Shown here one piece after another: positions 23,323 through 34,719 of a stretch of 64,000 nucleotides of DNA. Origin of the DNA: Zanthoxylum bungeanum (Eukaryota; Streptophyta; Magnoliopsida; Sapindales; Rutaceae); NCBI GenBank assembly GCA_019454045.1, contig SKCR01025330.1:1-64000 (forward strand), written 5' to 3'. The notes under the pieces are model-generated. The model was not told where the DNA came from, searched no databases, and was given only the letters and a program-made list of their open reading frames with translations. Each line of letters starts with the position of its first letter. Position 1 is the stretch's first letter. Made by a program: the position numbers and the translations under genes.

Positions 23323-23662
23323 TGAAATGTTTAAGATAAAACGAGGATAATTAAGAGGTGATTTTGAGAACATAGTTCAAGATTATGTATAGATAAGTTA
23401 ATCGACCACCACATGTATGGATTTTTATTATTATTATGCTATGGAGTGAGATGTTTGATGAGTTTAATATTTATATGTATATATTGATATACGTAAGTGT
23501 ATGAACTTGTAATGGTATGCATATGTATATGTAAATGAATATGTATATGTATAAGTATATGTACATGTATTCGTATATGTATATGATGTTCAGATATATA
23601 TAATTTGAAGTATATATGATTGGTAAATGAAATAAGTTATGATTTCTGAATTTGTATTAGCA
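23069..23662. other. Old intervening sequence with AT microsatellite
   Basis: About 600 bp between F2 and H without coding potential. It contains 17 AT dinucleotides at 23286-23319 and a degenerate 'tatatgta' run at about 23520-23590. 'gttttgacagattgaac' near 23190 resembles LTR text of Tekay-like elements, but no ends were found. Confidence 0.4.
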
Positions 23663-23667
23663 TATGT
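23663..23667. repeat. Target-site duplication of H, left copy (TATGT)
   Basis: TATGT precedes the TGTTGTAG start of H and recurs at 41068-41072 directly after its CCCCAACA end, 17.4 kb away, which proves that the two pieces belong to one LTR. Confidence 0.9.
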
Positions 23668-25299
23668 TGTTGTAGTTGGTGCTTGGAGTGCTAATCTGAA
23701 TTGTACATTTTAATATTTATTAATAAAATAACTAAATTTTCATACCTTATTAATGGTATTGTCATTATGCATATTAGATTGATGTACATATATGCTAAGA
23801 ATGACATCGACCTTAGAATAGTCTTGTAGTAATTTTGGACACTAGATGGTCCGATATTGGGATACATATTACTATTGTAAATTATTTTTAAAGTATATAT
23901 ATTCCTAGTCGTTGGTTTTGGAATACGGTCGAATTCTTATAACCTAGAAGACTAGCACATGTCGTATATTAGAATTAGAGTTACAATGGTTTAACCCGAT
24001 GTACCATGAGTTTTGGAAACTCGTATAGATGTGTGGGTATTGGTTGGACCGAATACTGAATGACTCATATGTGATTCCTAATAGTTAGAAGTATACACCA
24101 CCGTCAATAGGAATCTCCTCGAGTCGAGTAGCATATGTAATCCTTTAACTATAGGATAACATTGATTTTGTGTAAGATCCTCCACACTTTGATGCCATGT
24201 ATGTCATAAACCTTTCATGGTCTGGCCTCTAGATGTTCATTGGGTGTAGATCGATGCACTCAGTAATCAAGTGCGAAGCAAGATAGGATATGTCAACCCG
24301 TATGTGTACCATAATGGGTTTATGTATCCATGTGATTAAAGTCACGATTCTTAAAGCTTTGGCCAAAGTCGATCACCTAGGGTGGATCGCATCAGTTATG
24401 GAAAATCGTTGACATGTCGACATGAGATGTGCATCTTGGAAACTTGACGATGTATTCTATGTTTCCTAAGCATAACTCGGATAGCCTACAGAGGGATTAT
24501 TAAACATATGTGATGACCTCGACTTGTATAGTTCGAAAAGGTCATTCCCGTTCTTCATGAATTTGGAGCTGGCTGAATTGCGTACATATTAGCTAGGCTT
24601 ATATGACGAACGTGTCTGAACTTAGGGAGTCCCAATATGAAATGTACTGGTTGAGCACTTGGGTAGCCGATTAATTATCAACTAAGATAATCAAGTGTTA
24701 TTAGATAATATTGATTATTTACTTTGACCTAATTGGATTAATTCAATACTTACACAAAGGCTTAATTGTAAAATCATAATTATCTCTACCATTTGAGGAT
24801 ATTATGGTAATTGTAAGTATGTAATAACAAGTAGTTTTGGCTTGATTTAATTGGACTAAATCAAAATGGCAAACATTGAACTAATCAATTTCATAATCAT
24901 TGTCTTGATTTAATTGGATTATATCAAAGTGGTAGACAATAGAGATTAGTCACACCTACTTATACATATTTGGACAAATTGAATTAAGCCCACATAAAAG
25001 TTGATTACAACTTTTATTAATTAAAAATTGCCTAAGTTTTGTTATAAATAACAAGCTTTATGAAGGATTTAATCAAGCAAAGAAAAGTAAAAGCTTGAGA
25101 AAGCGAAGTACAAGCAAATTCTTAGAGAAATTAGCCTAAGTTAGAGAAGTGTTTAGAGAAGCTTGTGAGGTCTCTACAACATTTCATCTATGAGAAATCA
25201 ATATTGGATTTTGGATTGAAGCTTGCAAACCTTGGAGGTTCTCCTACCATTTCAACAAGATAATGAGATTGGATATTTGCATCAAAGTTGCTAGGTAAG
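23668..25299 (+). mobile_element. Solo LTR H, 5' segment
   Basis: Starts TGTTGTAGTTGGTGCTTGG, recognisably the same family as F1 and F2 but more diverged. It carries 'ataaataacaag' near 25043 as a TATA candidate. It stops at 25299, where element B is inserted at GTAAG. With the 3' segment (40253-41067) the LTR is about 2,442 bp, matching F2. Confidence 0.88.
25295..25299. repeat. Target-site duplication of element B, left copy (GTAAG)
   Basis: GTAAG directly precedes the TGTGGGACACA edge of B and recurs at 40253-40257 after its TACA edge. In H the site reads CTAG|GTAAG, a good splice-donor match. Confidence 0.95.
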
Positions 25300-26680
25300 T
25301 GTGGGACACAGAAACTGGAGTACGGAGTAGCCCGCGGGGGACTAAACCGGAGAATAATGGAGTCGCCACCCGGTGTGAACCGGGAAAATGAGATTTAAGG
25401 CCGTACTCACCCCTCGCAAGGAAAGACCTCAAACCGTTGGGTTCGGAATGGTCCCTTACTTATGTCACTTGTAATGAAAGGATTTGTGTAATAATTTAAT
25501 CAAGCTTAAGTAACACTTATTTCCAAGAGTATCATGCTTCTAAATTCACATGTACAAAAATAAAACTTACACCTAAATTTACATATATTTCACATCTAAG
25601 ATTGCATGCTTGAAAGTACATCAAAGTAGTAACAAACATACAACTTCATTGGCATATTGTACTCACGGAAACACAAGCACACACTAACCACACAAGCACA
25701 CATGTGAGCACTTTTCCAATTGGTACGTGGAATTGTATCCCAAGTACAGACCGCACTACCGTCCATTCGGAATCGGCTACGGAATTTATGTATGGGTTTC
25801 CATCCGATATACCACAAGAAATAATACTCCAATGCTATCATGACATGGATATATGAATTGTAGTACGTTAAGCCAAGACTAAGGTAAATGATGCAACCAA
25901 TGGAATAAACATGCTTTTCATTATGATGCGTACAAAGATAAGAATGACTATGTGGGATTTCATAATACATGCATGAATGGTATAGTTGGCTTTATGTGAG
26001 AGTTGTGAGAGTGTGCGTGAGTGCAAGGTGGCTTTATGACGTGAGGAGTTGTGAGTGTGTGCACTGGCAGTGTGGCTAGGCGAGAGTGCTAGGTTAGAGC
26101 TAATGACGTGAGGAGTTGTGCTTGTGGTAAGCGGCCAAATGGCAGGCTAATTGCGTGAATTGTTTGAGTGCGTGGGGATTGTCAACGTGGGGCAAGTGCG
26201 TGTTTGTGATGAAGCTAGGGGCGTTGAAGGCTTGTGTCGTTAAAGCTATGAGGACGTGTGGAAGCTGGGTGGCAGCGTGATGGTGTCAATTTGTATGAGG
26301 GGGGAGGCGTATGCATGTGAGAATTGTGAGATGGCAGGTGGCGTTAAGGGGCCATATGAGGTCAAGGTCTTAACGTGAATGAGGGTTCTGGTTCGTGTGT
26401 GAACAAAGGAAAATGCAATGGCTAATACTATGGGTGTGCCAATGGTAATAGATCGAGCCAAGACGGGGGTAGATGATGCAATCAATATATGAAAGACGCG
26501 GCAAATATCGTGGTAAAGGTAACCTTTTAGGCTTTTCTTCCCCCAAATGGAGAACCTTTTTAGTCCAACACAATGAGCCCATGCGCTTTTCATTATAATG
26601 CGTACAAAGATAAAGATAACTATATGAAACTTAGTATGTCCGATTGAACATATCTTCCATTCAACTGAACACACATCAAC

Positions 26681-27190
26681 CGGCGCGGCAAAGCATCGTG
26701 GTAAAGGGTTTTAACCCCTCCAAATAGGGGACCTTTCATCGCACTTACTAAGCCCATGCGATCGATTGCATCATGCACACAAAGAATTAAAAACAATAAT
26801 ATCAAACTTAGTATGCCCGATTGAACATATCTTGCATTCAACCGAACACACATCAACCGACGCGGCAAAGCATCGTGTTAAAAGGTTTTAACCCCTCCAA
26901 ATAGGGGACCTTTCATCGCACTTACTAAGCCCATGCGCTCGATTACATCATGCAAACAAATAGTTAAAAACAATAATATCAAACTTAGTATGCCCGATTG
27001 AACATATCTTGCATTCAACCGAACACACATCAATCGGCGCGGCAAAGCATCGTGGTAAAGGATTTTAACCCCTCTAAATAGGGGACCTTTCATCGTACTT
27101 ACGAAGCCCATGCGCTCGATTGTATCATGCATAAACAAATAACATGCAGAATTCAAATGACAAAAAATAAATAAGCCAAAACAACATAAA
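26681..27190. repeat. 177-bp tandem array in element B 3' LTR
   Basis: Units start at 26681, 26858 and 27035, exactly 177 bp apart, each with 'gcgcggcaaagcatcgtg', 'gggacctttcatcg' and 'gcccgattgaacatatcttg'. Minus-strand open frames here repeat with the unit (177 is divisible by three) and are not evidence of a gene. The matching array is at 38116-38620. Confidence 0.9.
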
Positions 27191-28051
27191 ACAAAAGAGG
27201 GTGCCGTTTACTCAAGCGGTACGTGGAGTTGTATCCCGAGTACAGATCATACTATCGTCCATTCGGAATCGGCTATGAAATTTATGTCCGGGTTTCCATC
27301 CGATATACCGCGAGAGTTGACACATCTTTTATTTTATTCCAAGTCCACAACATACAATATTTCATAATACATGCATATTTATCTACTCAAGGGCCACAAC
27401 ATGCATTTTGACATAACAATCATGCGAACAATACTCAATGAATAATAAAAATAAAACAAAAAACGAATGTGGAAAATACCCTCAGGTCTAACCTTTTTTG
27501 CCGACTTTCGGACTTGCGTTTCGCGGAGATCGGAAGGGTAAAGCTCCTCCACTTTTCCGGTTCACTGGTTTAGCATCTTAGCTCACTGTTTTGTTTGCTG
27601 TTTTGCTTCTGTTTTCTCTGTATTTTCGGCTCACTGTTTCAGGTCTATTAGTGGACTTTTTTAAGTGGATTTTGCTGATGTTTTAGGGGTTAAATTACTG
27701 CTGTTTTTGGTGGTTAAAATAGTGCAGTTTTTGGTGGTTAAAATAGTGCAATTTTCGGTAATGGAAAAGCTTATGGGGCTGCTGTTTTAGGTGACATAGG
27801 GGGTTTATGGGGCTGTTTTTGCGTGTCCTAAGGCTGTGGTATGGGGCTGTGTATTCGGCTATGGAGGGACTTGGAGGAGGGGTGGTTGTTTCGGTTATTG
27901 AAGGAGGTGTAGGAGAGAAATTGTTTAACTTCTTTATGCTATTACCGTGAATGATATTGTGTGAAGGTGATGGGAAATTCTTTGCTTGTTTTCTTCTTTT
28001 GATGGGCGTGAACTATATGTGTGAAGGAGAGGATGGCTTTGGTTATGGGTT

Positions 28052-28061
28052 GTTTATATAG
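28052..28061 (-). promoter_or_regulatory. TATA box in element B 3' LTR
   Basis: Minus strand CTATATAAAC, identical to the site in the 5' LTR at 39515-39524. Confidence 0.5.
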
Positions 28062-28798
28062 AGAAGGGTTAGGGCTTCACCTTGTCTAACAAGGAAGGGA
28101 TTTGGTGCATTCAATTAGGATATGATTTAGTGTTAGACAAGGAAAGCAATGGATTGAGGGGGGACAAATTTGGTTTAGATTAGGAAGTCAATACATTTGA
28201 TTGGTTAGGATTAGGCATTTAATTTGTTAGATTAGGAAGTCAATATTTTTTATTTGTTATGATTGATTTTAATTAGGTATATCATCTTTTTAATTTAGTT
28301 ATATAACATATTTGATTTGTTTAAATTAGGCATGATTTTATTTTATGTTTTATTTAATTTGGTAAATGATTTAATTATTATTTTATTTAATTACATTATC
28401 TAATTAATATTTAACTTAATATTTGATTTAATTTGGGTGTGTATTAGGGTGAATGGGCGTGTGGGCCTTGTTGTGGGCGTGTGGGCCTTTGGTTGGTGGG
28501 TTTAGTTTGTGTGGGCTAGGTGTGTGGGCTTGCGGGGGTTTTAGGTCAAGTCCAAGGGGCTTGCGGGGATTTTGGGCCGAGGTTAGGTGATTTGTGAATG
28601 TTTTGGGCCGGGAATAATTTTTAAAACGGAAAACCAACAAGTAACCCGAAGCTAAACCAGCGAACTTAATCCGAATATGAGTCAATTCTTGACTCCTCCC
28701 TTCCGATGTCCGTTTCCCGCGGCTTCCGCGATTTAAAAGGTAGTGCCTCCAACTGAGACTCATCATCGGGTTTCACATGCAAAAATGCAATGCCTACA

Positions 28799-28812
28799 GT
28801 CGCCCCCACTTT
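28799..28812 (-). other. Polypurine tract of element B
   Basis: Minus strand AAAGTGGGGGCGAC directly before the 3' LTR start TGTAGGC. The same sequence is at 56963-56976 in element C. Confidence 0.85.
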
Positions 28813-28889
28813 GATGGGACTTGTGCAGTGTGTGACTTTGAACAATCCTATCAAAGTTATGCAATGCATTCTCACTTACCTGGCTCGTC

Positions 28890-29390
28890 TGCTGCCTCGA
28901 GCTGAGTTGGTGCTGCAGTGGACCTCGATCCTAGTACGCATCCCAATAAATGCAACTGAAAACGGGGGCACCTCGACCCAATACCGCTGACAATAGCGAC
29001 CTCGCCCTCAATATGATGATGTAGTGGGCACCTCGACCCTGGGACGCATCCCGGAACTACAACCGACAACGGGGGCGCCTCGACCCTGGGCACCTCGACC
29101 CAACACCGCTGAAAATAGGGACCTCGCCCTCAAACTGATGATGTAGTGGGCATCTCGACCCTGGGACGCATCCCAGAACTACAACCGACAACGGGGGCAC
29201 CTCGACCCTGGGCACCTCGACCCAACACCGCTGACAATAGGGACCTCGCCCTCAAACTGATGATGATGTGGGGCTTCGCCCCCAAGCCGATACGGGCCTC
29301 GCCCCCTGGGACTTATCCCCAAAAATTATTGATGTGGGCCTCGCCCCCTGGGACTCATCCCCAAAACTGAAACTGCACTGACGCTGTTTA
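28890..29390. repeat. Element B 3'-UTR tandem repeats
   Basis: Higher-order repeat of about 122 bp ('gggacgcatccc' at 29041 and 29163; a looser copy about 110 bp earlier), built from shorter pieces such as 'cacctcgaccctggg' and 'gacctcgccctcaaactgat'. It ends with a few 'gggcctcgccccctgggact' units like those of element A. It is much shorter than the array of A. Confidence 0.8.
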
Positions 29391-31040
29391 GCTCATTTCT
29401 GCCACTTTCTCTTTTCTTCGAACCTGCGAACACAAAACAAAAACAAACACGGAAAGAATGCAATGTTACGTGTATGCATGAATGATTTTCCTACTCCGTT
29501 GGGTTAGGTCTTCTGCCAATTCCCTTGGTGACTGCTCGGTCCTTTCTCCCTCAGGTAAAGTACTGTTTCAATCTGTCCACGTTGATCGGCTCGGTGAACT
29601 CGTTTCCTTCCAAGTCTGATAGCCTCACTGCTCCATTTCCCATTGCTTCTGCACTATGTAAGGTCCTTCCCAGTTAGGTCTGAATTTTCCTCCCGGATCT
29701 GTCGTCGACGGCCTCGACTACTTAAGTACCAAATCACCATTTCTGATCTTGGTGGGACGTACTTTCTTGTTGAATGCCCGGGCTAGTCTCTGCTGATACA
29801 ACTGCATGTGATACAAAGACTTCGTTCTCCTCTCATCCATCAGTGCTAACTGATCAAACTCTGTGCGGCCCACTCCTGTTCCGGTAATTCTGCCTCTGCT
29901 AATACCTCATGGACTGTATTTCCACTTCTACTGGCAATACTGCTTCCATTCCATAGACCAAAGAGTAAGGTGTGGCCTATGTTTCTGTTCTTACTGATGT
30001 TCTGTACCCCCACAAAGCATACGTAATTTCTCGGCCCAATCTCTGCAATTTTCTGTCATCTTGGCTAAAATCGTCTTTATAGTCTTGTTGGCTGCCTCAA
30101 CTGCCCAATTTTCCTGCGGCCTGTACGCTGATGACTTGTGGTGGCCTATCCCATATTTCTGTAACATTGCCTTCGTCTCTCCTTGAAACCGAACTCCATT
30201 GTCTGTCACTACATGATGCGGTATACCATACCGACAAATGAGGTTCCGAGCTATAAAATTTGCCATCTGTCTTGCTGTAACATTGCGGAATGATTCGGCT
30301 TCCACCCACTTCGAGAAGTAATCTACTGCCACTACTATGAAACGATGCCCATTCAATGCATTCGGTCGAATTTCTCCAATCATATCAATTCCCCATGTTG
30401 AGAAAGGCCACGGCTCTGACAACCCATGCAACTCTGTGTGCGGTAAGTGATTCAAATTAACCTGTGCTTGACAGTCATGACAGTGCTTTACCATCTTCGC
30501 GCAGTCTGTTTCCATGGTTGACCAATAAAAACCTTGTCTCACTATATTGCGGGACAGATTCAACCCGTTCATGTGCAGACCACATACCCTAATGTGTATT
30601 TCTTCCATTACATGCTGAGCTTCTTCTTTTCTCAAACACTTCAACTGAATACCGTTTGCTTGCCTCTTGTACAGTTCCCCTTTCAAAATCACATACTGGG
30701 AAGCTAACTTCTGAATGGCTATTCTGTCTTTTCTGCCTGCCCCTTCCGAGAGTTCACCATGTTCCAAATACCTCTGAATGTCATAATACCAAGTTTTACC
30801 ATCGTCGACCTCAACTTCCAGAATTCTTTCTATCTCATAAACAGGTTTGCTTGATGTTGTCAGTATCAACGGTCTCATCACTAACTTTTCTGGATTTTCC
30901 CAAGTTGCTGCAAGTGTAGCCAATGCATCTGCCATTTGATTCTCTTCTCTCGGTAAGTGCTGAAACTTACACTCGGGGATAACCTGTGCCAACTTTCTGA
31001 GGTGAAAAAGGTAAGGTTTCAACCGTTCTTTTTTCAATTC
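29391..31040 (-). pseudogene. Integrase of element B (broken)
   Basis: The main frame (31037 to 29991, 348 codons) starts with the end of the archaeal-like RNase H (..NQMADALATLA). It holds the integrase zinc finger (H148, H155, C186, C189) and the catalytic core with D218 (GIDMIG), D279 (VVTDNG) and E314 (AVEAANK). Near 30010 a frameshift ends it just before the conserved ALWGYRTS block, which is readable in the next frame and followed by a TAG. The C-terminal part continues in pieces to about 29500, and the last hundred bases are untranslated. Integrase joins element DNA to the host chromosome. Catalytic residues are present, but the protein cannot be made whole. Confidence 0.88.
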
Positions 31041-31400
31041 CTATTCTCCTTGCATCTGCTGGACTACCAACATAGAATCTCCGCAGACTTCCACACTCCC
31101 GGCCTTCAAGGCTATCAATGCTGTCAAACAAAAAGCACATGTTTCATACTCGGCCATGTTATTAGTCACTCTGAATGTCAACCTCTTGGCTAAAGGCAAA
31201 GTCTCTCCCTCGGGGGTCACTATCACGATCCCAATTCCGGCTCCCTTGTAATTCACTGCTCCGTCAAAATACATCTTCCATCTCTGAACTGTTATTACTT
31301 GGATCTCTTCATCTGGAAATTCAAACTTGTACTTATCCCCCTCAACAGGTTGCAATGCCAGAAACTCTACTACTGCTAGCCCTTTGATCACATTGGAGGT
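31041..31400 (-). pseudogene. Archaeal-like RNase H domain of element B
   Basis: The 116-codon frame ending at 31041 carries the three acidic residues of an RNase H fold: D43 (WKMYFDGA), E81 (NNMAEYET) and D105 (CGDSML). The fourth acidic position (MADALA) lies after a TAG at 31041-31043, in the next frame. A second RNase H of this type, separate from the gypsy RNase H, is a known mark of the Tat lineage. It is bounded by stop codons on both sides, so it is a broken part of the polyprotein. Confidence 0.85.
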
Positions 31401-31418
31401 GAGATACTCAATGTCAAA

Positions 31419-32051
31419 CTATGTCAGCAATACCAACCATCTGCCCAATTTTCCCACTAGTGAAGACACCGAATGAAGATATTTCAGAGGACATTCCTTG
31501 GACACTACCTGGATCTTGTATGACTGGAAATAATGCCTTAATTTTCTGGAAGCCCATACCACTGCAAGACAGATCTTCTCAACTTCCTGATATCGAGCCT
31601 CATACGGGAGCATCTTCTTACTCAGATAGTAAACTGCATGTTCTACCCCTGTCTCATCTGCCTGTACCATCATTGCCCCCAGTGCTTCTGATTCTATAGC
31701 CAAATACAATACCAAAGGTCTGCCCGGTCTCGGAGGTTTCAATACAGGAGGCTTTACCAAGTACTCTATGATTTTGTCGAAGACTGTCTGACACTGTTCA
31801 TTCCATCTTACTGGCTGATCTTTTCTCAACAGTTTGAAGATAGGTTCACATACTGATGTCAACTTGGCGATGAACCGACTGATGTACTGAATCTTCCCCA
31901 AGAATGCTCTGACTTCTTTTTCTATCTTTGGTGCAGGCATTTCTGTGATTGCCTTGATCTTCTCAGAGTCTACCTCTATTCCGCCCATTCCCACTGTATG
32001 ACCAAGCAATTTCCCTGATGTCACCCCAAACACACATTTCTTGGGATTAAG
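31419..32051 (-). pseudogene. RT thumb and gypsy RNase H of element B
   Basis: Continues RT after the stop at 32052: CVFGVTSGKLLGH, then IQYISRFIAKL, then the gypsy-type RNase H with LVLYLAIESEALGAM, AVYYLSKKMLPYE and 'RHYFQSYKIQV'. It ends at a TAG (31419-31421) where related proteins have Gln. RNase H removes template RNA during reverse transcription. The nucleophilic first Asp is not obvious in 'YLAIESEALGA', so activity is doubtful even apart from the stops. Confidence 0.85.
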
Positions 32052-33026
32052 TCACAGATTGTATATGTCAACTCTCTGAAGGAACCTTTTCAGTGCTTCA
32101 ATATGCCCAACTCTTGTCTCTAATTTCACCATCATGTCATCCACATACACCTCAATCTCTTTGTGCATCAAGTCGTGAAAAAGTGTAGTGGCCATCCGCT
32201 GATAAGTAGCTCCCGCATTCTTAAGCCCAAACGACATTACCTTGTAACAGTAAGTACCCCACTCGGTAACAAATGCAGTCTTGTGTTTGTCTTCCTCAGC
32301 CATGAGAACCTGATTGTAACCTGAAAACCCATCTGCAAATGAATACATAGCAGTTAAAGCCGCACTATCAACCAGAACATCTATATGCGGCAGAGGAAAA
32401 TCATCTTTCGGACAAGCCTTGTTGAGATCTCTGTAGTCTACACACATTCTGACCTTCCCGTCTTTCTTTGGCACCGGCACTATATTAGCCAACCACTCAG
32501 GATACTTCACTACTTCCAGGAACCCCACATCTATCTGTTTCTTAACTTCCTCTTTGACTTTCTCAGCCCATTCTGGTCTCATCCGTCGGAGTTTCTGTTT
32601 TACTGGCCTCATGTTCGGATAAGTTGGTATTGTGTGCTGGGCAATGTTTCTGTCTACCCTAGGCATGTCCTCATAGGACCAAGCAAACACTTTGGCATAT
32701 CTGACCAACACTTCTTCTAGTTTCTCCCTCTTTTCGGAGGTAACTTCACTTGCAATCAGAATTTCCTTAGGACTCTCAGGTGTACCAAGGTTAAATGCAG
32801 TAGTTCTGGCCGAACTGATATCAAATATGCTTAATTCGTGCAGAGTAAATGGAAATGACTCAGGCAAGTAAGCAAAAGAGATGTCTTTATTATTGGATAA
32901 TGTAGAAGTACATTCAAACAAATCAGGAAGGTAAATGTCTTCATCATCTATAGGCATTTCTTCCTCTGCAACCAAGTTTTCCTCAGGCTTTTTGTTCTCT
33001 CCCAGAGTCAGGCTCTCCAACTTCAT
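32052..33026 (-). pseudogene. Reverse transcriptase of element B (fingers and palm)
   Basis: 324 codons. An acidic N-terminal linker (residues 1-60) is followed by FAWSYEDMP at 114, PVKQKLRRMRPEW at 141, VRMCVDYRDLNKACPKDDFP at 192, the first catalytic Asp in FADGFSGYNQ (D232), SFGLKNAGATYQR at 265 and the YVDD box at 294-297. The order and wording are typical of Tat-lineage Ty3/gypsy RT. The frame ends at a TGA (32052-32054) within the conserved region after IYNL; the protein text resumes directly beyond it. A TAA near 33048 lies upstream. RT copies element RNA into DNA inside the virus-like particle. Confidence 0.92.
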
Positions 33027-33195
33027 CAGTTCTTCCTCCCAATTCTCTTATTCTTTCTTCACAATTTCTTCAACTATCGGCTTCTTACCCAACATATCCT
33101 GGAAGATCTCAAACCCAGGTACCACAATTCCATTAACTTCTACAGGTCAGGCTCCCCTTGATATCCTGAAGCTTTCACAAAACACTCCATCAGTT

Positions 33196-33408
33196 TCAGG
33201 CCCTTTTTCTTGACCTTCGGCTTTTCTTCATCAGATTTGTACCCCAAACCTTCCGAGTAGTTTGTCCTCTGAAATCTGGCAATTTTGAACCTTCACCCGG
33301 CTCAAACTTCATTTTTTTCATGATCCTAGCCACCCTAGGATCCACCCACTCCTCAAAAGTAGCTGACACCTGAAACCTCGTGAAAGGTTGTATCTCCAAG
33401 GCGGCCAC
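33196..33408 (-). pseudogene. Protease-RT linker fragment of element B
   Basis: A 70-codon frame starting MAALEIQPFTRFQV and containing FEEWVDPRVARIMKKMKF. It lies between protease and RT in the polyprotein order and has no known catalytic motif. A TAG at 33420 separates it from the protease frame; it ends in a basic run and a stop. In A, part of the matching acidic linker is fused to Gag. Confidence 0.65.
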
Positions 33409-33420
33409 GGCATTGTCTAC

Positions 33421-34719
33421 CTACGCCTGAATAGTAACAACTTCTCCCTCATGCGGGAACTTGATCATCTGATGTAAAGTGGAAGGCACGCCCCCAAGTT
33501 TGTGAAACCAAGGCCTTCCCAACAACAAGGCAAAAGTGGCTGGGATGTCCAGCACTGTAAACTCAACTTCATCTTCAATAGGGCCTACCTTGACCATAGC
33601 CACAAAAGTACCCTCAACTCCCCTTTTATTGTCATCATAAGCCTTAATAGTCATGTTGGAGGGGTCCAAGTCTGTTTCTTTCATACCCAATCTCGCCAGA
33701 ATTTTCAGCGGGCACACATTGATGGATGAACCGTCATCCACCATCACACATGAAGTTCTCTTGCCCCTTACCTCGGCCCTGATAAATAGAGGCCTATTAT
33801 GATTTCTCCCCTCCGCCGGGAGTTCATCCTCAGAAAAAGATATCTGCAAAGCTTCTTTCTGAACCGACCCAACAAACATTGCAGGGTTGGCATCTTCCGG
33901 TATCACAATCTTGCTCAAGGCCTCAACTATGGCCTGCCTATGCTCCCGAGATGCACATAACAGTTCCCAGATACTCATTTGTGCTCTAGTCTTCCTCAAT
34001 TGCCTCAGCACTATATCCCCCTCAGTATTTTCTTCAGTCTCAACAACTTCTCTACCATCTGTCAAAACTTCCTTACCCTTTTCTGCCATATCATTGTAAA
34101 AACGACCGCTGCACGTCATTCCCCTCACTTCTTCCTCATCACTGCTAGAGAAGTCAAGCCAAAAGCTTTTTCCCTGCTCAGTCTCATCTTCACTAGTACT
34201 ATCCCAGATTCCCAGGCAAAAGGCTTGAGGGTGAGGATTGTGAAAGGATTTTAGGACAAGGTCTTTTGGGAGGCCATAATTGATCATATAGGTTGGTGGT
34301 GGTACGGCACGGTAGTTGGGTAAGGGGTTTCTGTGTGTGTCAGGCTGTTCTGTTTCTGGGTCAGGTATTTTCTTGGAGTCTATCAGGTCTTGGATTTCAT
34401 GGCGGAGTCGGGCGCAGTTGTCGGTGTTATGGCCCTTTTGTTGGTGAAAGTGACAGTAAAGGCTTAGGTTATAATGTGATGGTGGGGGATTGGGTAATGG
34501 TTTGGCTTCTAGGGGTGACAAAAGTCCTTGTCTCTTCAATTTCTCCATTACTTTGGACAACGGCCTACCCAAGTTGGAGAATCTCCGGTTCCGGATAGCG
34601 GTAATCTCAGCAGAAACGGGCTTAGTTCCCAATGTCCCTCCAACAGGCCTCTTACTTAAGCCATAAAACTTCTTGTTTTCCGCCTCTTCGTCTTCAATGT
34701 CCATGACAGTTTCCCTCAA
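33421..34719 (-). pseudogene. Gag C-terminal half and aspartic protease of element B
   Basis: 432 codons. Residues 40-110 hold RNRRFSNLGRPLS and a CHHC finger (C89, H92, H97, C102), the nucleocapsid-like RNA-binding part. A Ser/Asp/Glu-rich spacer covers about 170-230. The protease follows: RAEVRGKRTSCVMVDDGSS with the catalytic Asp near 328, NVCPLKIL, and LLLGRPWFH at 398-406, ending near PSTLHQMIKFP. Retropepsins cut the Gag-Pol chain during particle maturation. The frame itself is intact but is cut off from the Gag N-terminus by stops between 34719 and 34836. Confidence 0.88.

Larger units (their letters stand above)
25300..28798 (-). repeat. Element B 3' LTR
   Basis: 3,499 bp, TGTGGGACACA to GCCTACA. 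Compared with the 5' LTR (36697-40252) it lacks about 38 bp just inside the edge (around 25313). It contains two copies of the 100-bp module (about 25718 and 27214), three 177-bp tandem units (from 26681) and a minus-strand TATA at 28052-28061. It lacks the 49-bp minisatellite of A and C. Confidence 0.93.

Noticed and set aside
26620..27156. Minus-strand repeated protein text over the 177-bp units (also 38055-38480)
   Set aside because: The unit length is divisible by three, so any open phase repeats; this is LTR sequence, not a gene.
28428..28766. 112-codon Pro/His-rich minus frame in the B LTR (also 39881-40108)
   Set aside because: Lies in U3 of the LTR and reflects GGGC/TGGG-rich DNA; its N-terminal part is not kept open in the other LTR.
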